The notes: a model not told the origin generated them from the sequence alone. Positions 23,339 through 34,540 are shown, counted from the first letter of the stretch. The stretch: DNA of 64,000 nucleotides from Anaeramoeba ignava (GCA_028826165.1 JAPDFW010000033.1:710987-774986), one strand, 5' to 3'. Numbers and translations are program-made.

Positions 23339-26300
23339 ATGGTTGATTCAATTGGACCATATTTTCTTGGCGAAAGTTTAGGAGAAGGAAATTTTAGCAA
23401 AGTTAGACTTGGAATCCACAAATCAACAAAAGAAAAAGTAGCGATCAAAATCATATCAAAACAATTATGTTTATTAGAAGAAACAACAAGAGAGCAAATA
23501 CAAAAAGAAATATTCATTTTATGTTTATTGAAGAATCCAAATGTGTTGAGACTTTATGATGTTTATGAAACCGAAAAGGAATTGTTTCTTGTTATGGAAT
23601 ATGCTGATAAATCTGATCTATTTGTTCGTTTATCAGAAAAAAAAATGTTTACTCCAAATGAAGCTTTAAGATATTTTCAACAATTGATTTTCGGTTTGGA
23701 ATACTGTCATGCTCATCTTGTTGTTCATCGTGATTTGAAACTTGAAAATCTTCTTTTGAATCAAAAAGGTCAATTAAAAATTGGTGATTTTGGTATGGCT
23801 AGGCTTATGAAATCTAATTCTTTATTGGAGACTTCTTGTGGTTCTCCTCATTATGCTTCTCCTGAAGTTATTGAGGTATATCCCCCTTTTTTTATTGATT
23901 TTTTTTTTTTTGATCTTTTTCTTAATTTTCCCATTTTCATTCACAGATCCAACTTAAAATCAATTAACTTTATAAATTAATTATAATTTTAAATATAATT
24001 CTAATTCTAATTCTAATTCTAATTCTAATTCTAATTTTAATTCTAATTCTAATTTTAATTCTAATTCTAATTCTAATTCTAATTCTAATTCTAATTTTAA
24101 TTTTAATTTAATTCTAATTTTAATTCTAATTCTAATTCTAATTCTAATTCTAATTCTAATTCTAATTCTAATTTTAATTCTAATTCTAATTTTAATTTTA
24201 ATTCTATTTTAATTTTAATTTTAATTTTAATTCTATTTTTAATTCTAATTATAATTTTAATTTTAATTCTAATTTTAATTTTAATTCTAATTTTAATTCT
24301 AATTTTAATTCTAATTCTAATTTTAATTTTAATTAATTATTTAAAAAAAAGGGAAAAAGATATGATGGAACTAAATCAGATGTTTGGAGTTGTGGAGTAA
24401 TTTTATTTACATTATTAACAGGAAGACTACCATTTCATGATAACAATGTTGTACAACTTTTCAAAAAGGTTCGAACACGACAATTCATGCTTCCAAAAAA
24501 TTTATCAAAAGATCAAGTTGATTTAATTTGTCGAATGTTGACAATAGATCCAGATCGAAGAATATCAATTCCAGAAATTAAACAGCATAAATGGTTCCGT
24601 TCTAATTTTCCAGACAATTATGAACCACCTAATGTTATTATTAGAAAATCAATTGCAAATTATTATAGTTTATCAACTTCCAATATGGATCTTATTTCTA
24701 GTTTTAAAACACTTAATATTTCTCAAGCTAAAAATCTCCGAAAAATTCTTACTAATCCACAAATTACTCCAGATCATTCTTTGTTTCAAGAATTTCAAGA
24801 ATTTCCAGAATTACAAAATAGCAATTTATTTAGTAAAAATTTAGTGTCCAATTCTTTTATTTAATTTTAATTTTAATTTTATTTTTATTTTTATTAGTCG
24901 ATGATTCAAGAAATCAAGAATCTGTTGAACCACAAAAAAATGGTATTGAATTAGATGTAGATCAAGATAATGTTGCAAAAAAAGAAAATTCAAATGAAAT
25001 CAAGCACGATGAATGGGTTGAAATTGATTTTAATGAATTTCCAAGTAAATAACATTAATAAATATTTAAATATAAAATAAATATTAAATTCAAAATAATT
25101 AATCCAAAATAAACATCAAAATAAATATTTAATTCAAAATATATATTCAATTCAAAATAAATATTCAATTCAAAATAAATATTTAATTCAAAATAAATAT
25201 TTAAATTTAAAATAAATATTTAATTCAAAAATAAATATTTAATCCAAAATTAATATTAAATTCAAAATAAATATTTAATTCAAAATAAATATTTAATCCA
25301 AAATAAATATTTAATTCAAAATAAATATAAAAATAAATATTTAATCCAAAATAAATATTTAATTCAAAATAAATATTCAATTCAAAATAAATATAAAATA
25401 AATATTTAATTCAAAATAAATATAAAATAAATATTTAAACCAAAATAAATATTTAAATATAAAATAAATATTTAATTCAAAATAAATATTTAATTCAAAA
25501 TAAATATTTAATCCAAAATAAATATTTAATCCAAAATAAATATTTAATACAAAATAAATATTTAATTCAAAATAAATATTCAATTCAAAATAAATATGAG
25601 TGATTTGAGGCTGATGTGAAAAATTTTTTTTTGTTTATTTTTTTTCCCTTTTTTAATTAAAATTGAACAAGAAATCTCGATAAAAGCCTCAAATTTTGGT
25701 GCTTCCTGAGGCACGATAAAGGTTTATTTCTTTGAGAATTAGAAAAATTGAATCAAAAAAAATCAATCAAAAATCAATCAAAAATCAATCAAAAAAAAAG
25801 AAAAATGAATTAGATTCTTGTCAAAGAAAAAAGGAATAGAAAGAGTGATTATTTTTTCTTAATCTTCTCTTGTAAAAATCATCATTGTAAAAGTATCTTC
25901 TGTTCTAAAAGGATTCACGGGAAATATATGAGCATCACTTATTCCAAAAAAATTTGAACTAGTTTCGGTTTCTAAGATTTCAGTCCAATAATGACCTTCA
26001 TTGGCATTTCCAATATGGTGTATTGATCCAAGCAATTTCATTTCAGTTTCTTGATTAGGACAACTCTGAAACATGAAAGATTTGACATTGATCTTTTCTT
26101 CACATTGAATTTTGGTTCCAATTCTTGTTGTAGATTGAGTCAAGGAATCATAATAAGTTCTCTTGAAAAAAATAACCAAATATTTAGGAATAGTCAAAAG
26201 AGACAATTTAATGGATCTTTCTACTTTTTGGTCACAATTTTCACAGTGATAATGTTGAGAGAAATCTAAATCCTTTTCAGCGAAATAATTATCGAGCATT

Positions 26301-29300
26301 GAAGAAATGCTAATTTCTCCGTTCAAAATTGGAAAGCTAATCACAAGACTTGTTTCTTGAGGAAAGGAGTAAGTAAATCTTTTACATTTCTTACATGTCA
26401 CTTTTTGCACAATACGAATGCGGAAATCATTTATTATAGCTCGATTGTGAATATCAAATTCTTGATAAAGAAGATCATATGGAACATTGAAATCTGAAAT
26501 ATTCTCATTTGATATTAAATCCATCAAGGAAACAAAAAATTCATGTATATCTTGTTCATTAGTGTTGGAAAATTGAGTCACATGCTCTCTTATTACCTTT
26601 CTTAGTGGAGTTATATTAATCGATTCTTCTGAAGATTGTAAAATATCGCTCAAAGTTTCAGAAATATCACCTAAACCTAATAGTTCAATTACAGAAGTTC
26701 TTAAAAGCACTTGAATGATGGAAGCTATATAGCATGAATTGTGTGAATTTGGAATCTTTCTTAAATTCTAATCAAAAATTAAAATGAGAAAATCAAAAAG
26801 AAAAAAATAATAAAAGAAGAATTTTCTTACTCCTGTTTTGCAAATGGATATTGATGATGTAAAATTCTTTTGTTTTGGGAGATTATCTTGAAATTTTGAA
26901 ATGCGCAAATTTTTGATTTCTTCTTTTTCTTCAAATTCAATTTTTCTCTTGATTTGTTGATGTTTTCTGGAAGAACTTCGTAGATTTCCATTCATATGAT
27001 TCATTTCTTTCATCTTCTTTTCTCTTTGTGAATGAAATTTTTGTGTTTCATTTGGAATCACCTTTTCATTTTTGGAATTTGTCATTTGAGTATTAAAGAA
27101 AGGAATAGAATAATTCTCCTGAATTAATGCTGAATTTTGTTTAATTCCAAATTCTTTCTCTTGAAAAATTTGTTCAATTATAGGTATTCTTCTTTTTCGA
27201 AAATTGGTGTTTGGCATTCTTGCAGTTTTCAAGTTTCCTTTTAAGAAAATAAAAATGTGTGATTTTTTAATTTTTGCAATTGGATTCTTGTAAAGAAATT
27301 TGAGTGCTCTATTCACATTTAAAATAATTGGTGTTGTGTTACTAAGTTGAGATAAATAATCAAAAAGTGAATTAATAGTTGTAATATCCCCAAAATTTGC
27401 CTTATTCCTTGATATGTTACCAAAATGACGATCAGACATATGTTTAGCATGATTTTTAAGAAAGAAAATTACCTTAATATCTAAAAATTGCGAACTAAAA
27501 GCATCAAAAATCATCCCCAGAACAAAGTTATTTTTAATGTGTCCTCCATTATCAGAAAAAATCCTTAGTTTTGATATGTTTAATAGATTTCTTTTATGTT
27601 GCCATTCATGGAATTTATATCGAAAATCTTGAAAACTTTGAAGAACAAATTGGGAATCCTATAAGAGAAATAGAAAATTAATAGAATCAAAAAGGAATTC
27701 AATTTTTAAACTTACTTTAGTTTGATCCTCTGAAATATAATCGAAATAGAACAACTGTTTTTCAAACTGAATAGTAATATTGAAGATCACCCATGATTTT
27801 TTATGATAGAATTCTTGTGTTTCCCAATTATCTCGATACTCTTGAAAATTGACTGCAAAGTCCAAGAATAAAATAATTTGATCAAGAAGTTGAATTTCCG
27901 ATTTGTATAAATTTCTCATTTCAAGAACTTTTCTTTGGTGATTCTGCCTTTTTTTCATGATTGGATTAGAACATTTTGGACACTGGAAAAAAAAAGCTGT
28001 TGCAGAATGAATTGAAAAATACTTTTGAAGAAGTGAGCAGAAAGTCCCATATTTAAGATCATTTCCTTTATCCTGTATTTGATTAAAAAGTCTTTTCTTT
28101 GTCAAACTTGTGCGGAAAACAGGTATATCTTTTCTGCTGTAAAAATCAATCGTTGTAAATGTTTCTAAATGATCTAAAATTCGAAGGATATTTTTTTCAT
28201 GATTTGTGAAAACCCATTCTTTTGATTTTGTTTGAGATTTTAGGTAAAATGGAATCTTAAAACGATGATGTTCACAATTTAAATGTCTCTTTAGCTTCCA
28301 TGAATTTAAATTTTTCAATTCCTTATCACAAGAAGAACAAAAAACTTTTTGTGTATCTAAATCATATGAAAGAAATGGATCCTGATCGATCATTTTTTGA
28401 GTATTCATTGGCACTTTCTTTCCACTTTTTGAAATAGAGATTTGAACATTCAAAATAGGAATTTCCTCTGAAGTTATTAGAAGAACTTGTTCTTTAACAC
28501 AATTTAGGAAGATTACAAGTTGTGAATTGTTTGAAATACGAACAGTTTTATCTTGAAAGAGATAGGTGAATGCTTGAATCTTTTGTCGAATGTTGAAGTT
28601 ATCTTTCACATCTTTAATTAAGGTTTTAAAGTTTAGGATCTTTTCAGCATCAAACACACAAAAATTTCCTTGAAAACGAATAAAAAAAAGCTTCATTTAA
28701 AAGAAAAAATGAATTGAGATTTTATCAAAAAATTCCTTTTGAAATCCTCAAAAAAGTGGACATTGATTTAATTAAAAAAAAGAAAGAAAAGGAAAAAAAT
28801 CTTCTTGATCTTATTTCAAAAAAAAAAGAAAAAAACTAAAGAAAAAATTGATTCTTTAAACTATTTGAAGAAAAAAAGAAATTGAAAGGAAAAAGTGGAC
28901 ATTGATTTAATTAAAAAAAAGAAAGAAAAGGAAAAAAATCTTCTTGATCTTATTTCAAAAAAAAAGAAAAAAACTAAAGAAAAAATTGATTCTTCAATCA
29001 AAATACAAATGTCTAATATGTAAAGATATTTTGTAATTAAATTATCGATAAAAACAAATTGAAAGGGAGAAGAAAAGCAAAATGAAAAATCTGATCTTTT
29101 TGATTTTGATTGATTAAAATATGATTCAAAAAAAGTTATTTTAAAAAAGAAGTCTAAAATTTCTCTTTTATTTTTTTAAGAGATTTAAAAAAGAAGACAT
29201 ATATGAAATTTAAATTCCTTTTTTAAAAAAATTCCTTTATTAATAAAATCAAAAGTAAATAAATTTGATGAGAATTTTTTGGAACAATATAAAAAAAATC

Positions 29301-30061
29301 ACTCAATAAATTGATTATTTGATATTTTAATTTTGAGGCTCAAGAGGCTTTTTTTTTTATTGATTTTTTTTGCAACAGAATCACTCATATTTAATTCAAA
29401 ATAAATATTTAAATTTAAATTAAAATTCAAAATAAATATTTAATCCAAAATTAATATTTAATTCAAAATAAATATAAAAATAAATATTTAATCCAAAATT
29501 AATATTTAATTCAAATTAAATATTTAAATTCAAAATAAATATTAAATTCAAAATAAATATTTAATTCAAAATAAATATTTAAATTTAAATTCAATTTAAA
29601 ATTCAATTTAAATTTAATAAAAAATAGTCCAAGAAAATCATAAATCAAAACCAATCGAAATTATACAGAAAGTAAAAAAACAACCCAAAAAAATCAAACC
29701 AGAAAGAGAAAAGAAAAAAAGATTAGTAGATTGGTTCGGAAAAACAATAGAAGAAAAAAATGAAAGGAAAAAAAGAAAAAAACCAACTATTATTCCACTT
29801 ATTGTTTTTCAATCACAAAAAAATTTACTTCTTTTTACAAAAGATTTACAATCTTTTTTTAAAAAAAAGAAAATTAGTTGGAAATATCCAAATCTTTATA
29901 ACTTACAAGTTGCAAAAAAAGGTTTAGAATTCAAAATTTTATTAACTGAATTATTTAATGATCCAAATTCAAATCGAATTAAAATTAAAATTATTTATAA
30001 AAAAGGTTCAGAAAAATATTTTAAAAACATTGGAAATCAAATTTTAAAAAAAATTAAATGA
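23339..30061 (+). CDS. SNF1/MARK-type protein kinase with a KA1-like C-terminus (4 exons)
   Basis: The exons are 23339-23875, 24352-24832, 24898-25044 and 29628-30061, giving 532 residues in one frame. The Gly loop is GEGNFSKV, the ATP lysine VAIK, the catalytic loop HRDLKLEN, then DFG, and the activation loop ETSCGSPHYASPE has the Thr that upstream kinases phosphorylate in the AMPK-related group. Lobe C ends HKWFRSNFPDNYEPP. Exon 4 adds a Lys-rich linker and GLEFKILLTELFND followed by KGSEKYFKNIGNQILKKIK, resembling the membrane-binding KA1 domain of MARK/KIN1 kinases. Intron 1 (476 bp) is (TTCTAA)n. Intron 3 is 4,583 bp of 18-bp repeats with a transposon inside. Without exon 4 a stop at 25050-25052 would give a 390-residue form, so truncation by intron retention is possible. 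Confidence 0.85.
23960..24345 (+). repeat. (TTCTAA)n inside kinase intron 1
   Basis: Hexamer TTCTAA with TTTTAA variants fills the kinase intron 23876-24351, which begins GTATAT after SPEVIE and ends AAAAAAAAG before GKRYDGTKSDVW. Confidence 0.88.
25053..25597 (+). repeat. 18-bp tandem repeat, left part, kinase intron 3
   Basis: The unit TTCAAAATAAATATTTAA (18 bp) is repeated with small variants (TCC for TTC, missing TTT). It stops abruptly at the transposon's left end and resumes on the other side at 29387, showing that the element interrupted one array. Confidence 0.9.
25859..28696 (-). CDS. Transposase with PB1-like, C2H2 and DDE domains fused to a USP deubiquitinase
   Basis: The exons 28696-27716, 27658-26831 and 26767-25859 join in phase 0 across 57- and 63-bp introns (GTAAGT..TAG, GTAAGA..TAG) to give 905 residues. 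Residues 1-78 look like a PB1/ubiquitin-like fold. C120-C123-H138-H143/144 form a zinc finger, and C239-C242 a possible second zinc site. The DDE-like core has IILFLDFAVNFQ (D279), IFSDNGGHIKN (D363) and FLKNHAKHMSDRHFG (H397, D403), the layout of a widespread but poorly named transposase group with DFAEN.., SDG..FK.. and HGK..DG motifs. After a basic linker, residues about 604-905 are a ubiquitin-specific protease domain: Cys box HNSCYIASIIQVLL (C615), QDIHEFF, two CxxC pairs (CKKC, CENC), PKYLVIFFKR, and His box NANEGHYWTEI. All catalytic positions expected of an active USP are visible. The start ATG is 55 bases from a TCCACTTTTT-type word. Confidence 0.85.
28751..28994. repeat. Direct repeat in the transposon 5' region
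   Basis: A 107-bp block at 28751-28857 recurs at 28890-28994 (105 bp; a shorter A run), starting AAAAAGTGGACATTGATTTA and ending AAAAATTGATTCTT. The copies are 139 bp apart start to start. They lie directly upstream of the transposase start and may be part of its promoter or a binding site. Confidence 0.85.
29387..29590 (+). repeat. 18-bp tandem repeat, right part, kinase intron 3
   Basis: Continuation of the TTCAAAATAAATATTTAA array after the transposon, fading before the exon 4 acceptor (AATAG, ends 29627). Confidence 0.88.
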
Positions 30062-30264
30062 AATTGAAATTGAAATTGAAATTGAAAAATAAGGAAAAGA
30101 AAAAGAAAAGAAAAAAAATCCATTTTGTTTTAGTTATTTTTTTTTCTTTTTATTTTTTTTCTTTTTATTTTTTTTGTTTTGATAAAAAAAATTTTTTTTC
30201 GTTTTTTTTTTTCATTTTTTTTCTTGTTTGGTTTTTTTTTTTTTTTAATTAAATAAAAAAATAA

Positions 30265-32342
30265 ATGAAAAAAATAGCAAAATTTTTTAAAGATCAAGGA
30301 AATCTTGCATTTGCAACAAAAGATGTAGAAAGAAGTATTATAAAAGGAACCAATAGAGATAAAGTAGCGCCAAAAGAAAAGCATGTATTATTAATACTTC
30401 GCGAAGTGAAAAAAATGGATGCAGAATATGATTTTATGCTTAAAATTTTAACTGGAAGATTAACAAAGAAAAATTATATAATTGTTTTTAAATCACTTAT
30501 TTTTCTTCATCGACTCATGATTGAAGGAGATCGAAGATTTATGAGAGAATTCTCCCTAAAACAACAAAATGCGGGCTTTTTTGGTCTTTCGAGATTCAAG
30601 GATCTTTCTTCTCCTGATTCTTTTGACTATTGTGAATTTATTCGAAATTATTCTTCTTATCTTGAGGAAAAACAAATCAATTTCAGAGAAATTTCCTTCA
30701 GTTTGGATTATGATTTGGAAACTATTTCTGCTAAATCTCCTTATCGCAAATGTGAAATTGCTAGAGTTTTAAAAGAAATTCCAAGTTTTCAGAGCCAACT
30801 TGATTTAGTTTTTCTTTGTGATGTAAAAAAAATTATTTTTAATTTAAATTAAAAAATTTTTATTTTTAATTTTTAATTTTTAAATTTAAATAGCCAAGTA
30901 CTAAGAATACAAGTCCCATTTTTGCTGCTGCTTTAGCTTTATTAATTCGTGATTCGACAAGATTATTTAAAACTATTTATGAAGGAATTTCAAATATTCT
31001 TGGTATTTTTAATTTTATAAATTATTTTTAATTTTATAAATGAATTTTTAATTTTTAAATTTTATTTAATAAAATAAAATAAAAGATGTTTATTTCAAAT
31101 TAAATGAAAATAAAGCAAAAAAAGCACTAGAAATGACTAAAAAATTTAAAGAACAAGTTGAAAAATTATCAGATTTCTCAAATAAATGTGGATCACCAAT
31201 TATTGAAGGAGAAGATGATTTAAAATCAATTACAAACTCACTAAAAAGATTAATTAAATCATTAAGCGCTCAAATCAATAATGGAGAATTTATTGAAGAA
31301 GATATTCCCATTCAAACTTTAAATTTATCAGATAAAGATGATGATGAAGATGAAAAAGAAAGTGATGATGATGATGATGAAAGTAAAAGTAAAGAAAGTG
31401 ATGATGGTGAAAGTGATAGTGGTGAAAGTGATAGTGATGAAAGTGATAGTGATGAACCAAAAAAATCGAAAAAACCAACAAAAAAAAACATAATTGAATT
31501 TAGTCCAAGATGTAAAAATTTTCAAAAACAAGAAAATTAAAAAAAAAATAAAAAAAATTTCCCAAAACATGAAAAGTTGAAAAATTAACATAAATTTTTA
31601 ATTTCATGTTTTATAAAATTTTCAAAATAGCCAAAAACAAAAAGGTTTCTTTAACTGTAACTCCAAAAAAACAACAACAACAACAAGCACAAAAAATAGA
31701 AGAATCCATTATTGATATTCAACCTCAAAGAAAAAATATTCAAAAATCAAACGATGAATTTGACTTCCTCAAAGAGATTGACCAAAAACAACCACCAACA
31801 ACAACAAAATCAAATAATTTTGGAATTGATTCATTTTTTGATTCATTACCAAATTCAAATATGAACACACCTCCCAAAACAAATCAAAGAATTTTTGATA
31901 ATGGATTTGGACAAACACAAAATGATCCATTTTCTACAAATGGATTTGATAATTTCAATTCATTTTCAACACAACAAAATCAGTTTTCGAATTTTAACAC
32001 AACATTTTCATGGGATAATACATCATTCAATTCAAATCAAAATCAAAATCAAAATCAAAATCAAAATCAAAATCAAAATCAAATTCAAAATCAAAATCAA
32101 AATTGGAATTGGAATAATTCAATTCAAAATCAAAATCAAAATCAAAATCAAATTCAAAATTCAAAATTCAAAATCAAAATCAAATTCAATTCAATCAATC
32201 AGCAAAAAATATTGGAAATAAAATTTTCCAAAATTCACATTTATCTCCAAAAAATTGGCAAAATCAACAAAGAACTATTCAAAACAGACAAGAAAAGAAA
32301 AAAGATGATTTTAGTGATTTAATTGATTTTTCTTTAATTTAA
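30265..32342 (+). CDS. ANTH-domain clathrin adaptor, AP180/CALM-like (4 exons, one frame slip)
   Basis: The exons are 30265-30822, 30894-31002, 31086-31511 and 31631-32342. The ANTH domain binds phosphoinositides and recruits clathrin at the plasma membrane. It is shown by ATKDVERSIIKGTN, PKEKHVLLIL, then FKSLIFLHRLMIEGDRRF and IRDSTRLFKTIYEGISNIL. An acidic Asp/Ser stretch follows, then an N/Q-rich tail with an AP-2-type DPF motif (TQNDPFSTN). In the QN repeat near 32160-32200 the frame must slip by one base to reach the ending NWQNQQRTIQNRQEKKKDDF with the clathrin-box-like SDLIDFSLI and TAA at 32340-32342. Without the slip a Lys/Ile-rich tail ends at 32322. Confidence 0.87.
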
Positions 32343-32506
32343 AAACCAAAAAACCAAAAAACCAAAAAACCAAAAAAACAAACCTTTATTTTAAAAATTA
32401 CAAACAGAACAAATTTTTTAATTCCATTTATTTTTTTTTCATTTTTTCATTTTTTCATTTTTTCATTTTTTCATTTCAAAAAAAATTAAAAAAGAAAAAA
32501 AAGAAA
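32343..32506. promoter_or_regulatory. T-rich putative core promoter before array B copy 1
   Basis: Four TTTTTTCA repeats at about 32431-32476 lie 30-75 bases before the ATG. Similar TTTTTCATTTTT tracts precede most genes here, in gene-sense orientation. The role as a core promoter is inference from recurrence. Confidence 0.4.
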
Positions 32507-34264
32507 ATGAATGAAATTTTATTTTTTGGTTTCAATAATAACCCAATTCTTATTAAAAATAAACCAAATAAAATAACAAAACCAATTCAATTTAAATTTA
32601 AATTTGAAAATGAAAATGAAAATGAAAATGAAAAACAAATTAAACAAATTTCATCAGATTATTTTGGAATAATTTTCCTTTTTAAAAATGGAAAAGCAAT
32701 AAAATATCCAAATAATTCAAAACAAAAACCTCAAAAAATCCAAATTGAAAATATTCAAAAAGTAACTGTTAGATCGGGAAATGAAACTATTTTAACAATA
32801 GAAGGAAATGTATTTAGAAAAGATTATTCAAATCCAAAAAATCCAAATGAATTTATCAATATTTCATCATTAATTGAAGATACAAATGATAGAATAATTC
32901 AAGATGTTGTTTCTGGAGATAGTACAGTTTACTTATTAACTTCAAATCAAAATGTTTATGGAATTGGTTCAAATTATTATGGTCAACTTGGTTTAAAAAA
33001 ACCTAAAAACATAAAAAAACCAATTTTAATGATGAAAAATATTTCTAAAATATTTACAGGAAATTCTACTTATCATGTTTTTCTTTTAAATTCAAATCAA
33101 GAATTATTTTGTTGCGGTAAAAATAATCATGGACAACTTGGATTAGGTCATCACAAAAAAAAAATAATTTCATTAACCAAAATTCAAAATATTCCAAAAG
33201 GCAAAATAATTGATATTCAAACAGAAGATGATTATTCAATAATGTTGATTGAAGAAGAAGATGAAAATCCAAAAAGAAAACTTTATTCATGTGGAAATTA
33301 TCGATATAATGGACTTGGCAAAGATGAAAATACTTATGAATTTACTGAAATTAAATCATCTTTATTTGAAAATGATGATAATATTCTTGAAATTTCTTGT
33401 GCATATCATCATACTTTGATTTTAACATCCAAAGGAAAACTGATTTCATTTGGAAGAAACGATTATGGTGAATTAGGAACTGGAGATACAATAAATCAAT
33501 ATATTCCAATTCAAATTGAACTTCCTAAATTAAGATTTAATGAAGATATTTTCAATTATCATGTTCATTGTGGATATAACAAATCATTTCTTTATTATTC
33601 TCCTTCTCTTTCTTCTTTTTCCAATCTTGAAGAAGATTTGATAAAACTATTTGAAAGAAAAGAATTTTGTAATATTTCATTTAAAACAGAAAATGGAGAA
33701 ATAATTGAAGCTCATAAATTAATATTGAAATATAGATTAAATCAAAATCAAAATCAAATTGAAAAACTTCAAGAAATTATTTCAAATAAATCAATTAAAG
33801 AATCAAATCAAATATTTGAAATGATTTATTCAAACAGAATAATAAATCCAAAATTATATTCTGAAATTAAAGAAATTATAAATTCAAATGAAAAAATAGA
33901 AGAAACAATGAAAAGAATTTATTTAAATGAAAATGAAAATGAAAATGATTTTATAATTGAAAGAAAAGAAAAACAATATAAATTTCCAAAATTAATATTA
34001 ATAATGAGAAGTGAATTATATCGAGGAATGTTTTTATCTGTAACTGAAGATAAATCAAATAAAGTTACAGATTATAGTGAATTAAGTAATAAATCATTTC
34101 AAATATTTGAATATTGGATTTATTCAAATCAAATTAAAGAAGGAATTCAAATTACACAAGAAATGATTGATGAAATTAAAATTGGAATTGATTATTTTCA
34201 ATTAAATCAAACAAATCCAAATTTATTTGATTTATTAATTAACAAATTTAATAATCAAAATTAA
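32507..34264 (+). CDS. RCC1-BTB-BTB protein, array B copy 1
   Basis: A single-exon gene of 585 residues starting MNEILFFGFNNNPILIKN. The propeller (GIGSNYYGQLGLKK, CCGKNNHGQLGLGHHKK, SFGRNDYGELGTGDT) is followed by BTB 1 (LFERKEFCNISFKTENGEII) and BTB 2 (LILIMRSELYRGMFLSV). It shares with array B copy 3 several loops absent from the other four copies (KPKNIKKPILMMKN, CCGKNNHGQLGLGHHKK), so copies 1 and 3 of this array are closest relatives. The frame is intact. Confidence 0.9.
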   Translation: MNEILFFGFNNNPILIKNKPNKITKPIQFKFKFENENENENEKQIKQISSDYFGIIFLFKNGKAIKYPNNSKQKPQKIQIENIQKVTVRSGNETILTIEGNVFRKDYSNPKNPNEFINISSLIEDTNDRIIQDVVSGDSTVYLLTSNQNVYGIGSNYYGQLGLKKPKNIKKPILMMKNISKIFTGNSTYHVFLLNSNQELFCCGKNNHGQLGLGHHKKKIISLTKIQNIPKGKIIDIQTEDDYSIMLIEEEDENPKRKLYSCGNYRYNGLGKDENTYEFTEIKSSLFENDDNILEISCAYHHTLILTSKGKLISFGRNDYGELGTGDTINQYIPIQIELPKLRFNEDIFNYHVHCGYNKSFLYYSPSLSSFSNLEEDLIKLFERKEFCNISFKTENGEIIEAHKLILKYRLNQNQNQIEKLQEIISNKSIKESNQIFEMIYSNRIINPKLYSEIKEIINSNEKIEETMKRIYLNENENENDFIIERKEKQYKFPKLILIMRSELYRGMFLSVTEDKSNKVTDYSELSNKSFQIFEYWIYSNQIKEGIQITQEMIDEIKIGIDYFQLNQTNPNLFDLLINKFNNQN

Positions 34265-34540
34265 AATCAAAATTAAAATTAAAATTAAAATTAAAATAAA
34301 ATCAAAATTAAAATTAAAATTAAAATTAAAATTAAAATTAAAATTAAAATTAAAATTAAAATTAAATTTCAAAATCAAAATTAAAATTAAAATTAAAATT
34401 AAAATTAAAATTAAAATTAAATTTCAAATTAAAATTAAAATTAAAAATCAAAATTAAAATTAAAATCAAAATTAAAATTAAAATTAAAATTAAAATTAAA
34501 ATTAAAATTAAAATTAAAAATCAAAATTAAAATTATTTTT
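34265..34540. repeat. (AAAATT)n spacer, array B
   Basis: Hexamer repeat AAAATT with AAAATC variants between copies 1 and 2; the reverse complement of the array A spacer type. Confidence 0.88.

Larger units (their letters stand above)
25598..29386 (-). mobile_element. DNA transposon with TIRs, encoding a transposase-deubiquitinase fusion
   Basis: The ends are GAGTGATT (25598) and AATCACTC (ending 29386), perfect inverted 8-mers. ATAT flanks each end and reads as a 4-bp target duplication: removing the element and one ATAT restores the 18-bp host repeat. Counting ATAT, the inverted match is 12 bp, so the exact boundary is ambiguous. Subterminal GCCTCAAAATT-like words are inverted near both ends (about 25685-25697 and 29330-29341). 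The element is 3.8 kb, sits antisense in the kinase intron and has one spliced gene, 25859-28696. Confidence 0.88.

Noticed and set aside
25053-25597. Regular 18-bp repeat considered as a CRISPR-like array
   Set aside because: Units abut with no unique spacers, and this is an intron of a eukaryotic gene.
25859-26710. The USP domain as a separate host deubiquitinase gene
   Set aside because: Its Cys box lies upstream of the first in-frame ATG and is reached only by splicing from the transposase exon. It lies within the TIR-bounded element.
30062-30264. Lys-rich and Phe-rich small open frames in the gap before the ANTH gene
   Set aside because: They are composed of poly-A/T tracts with no conserved features.
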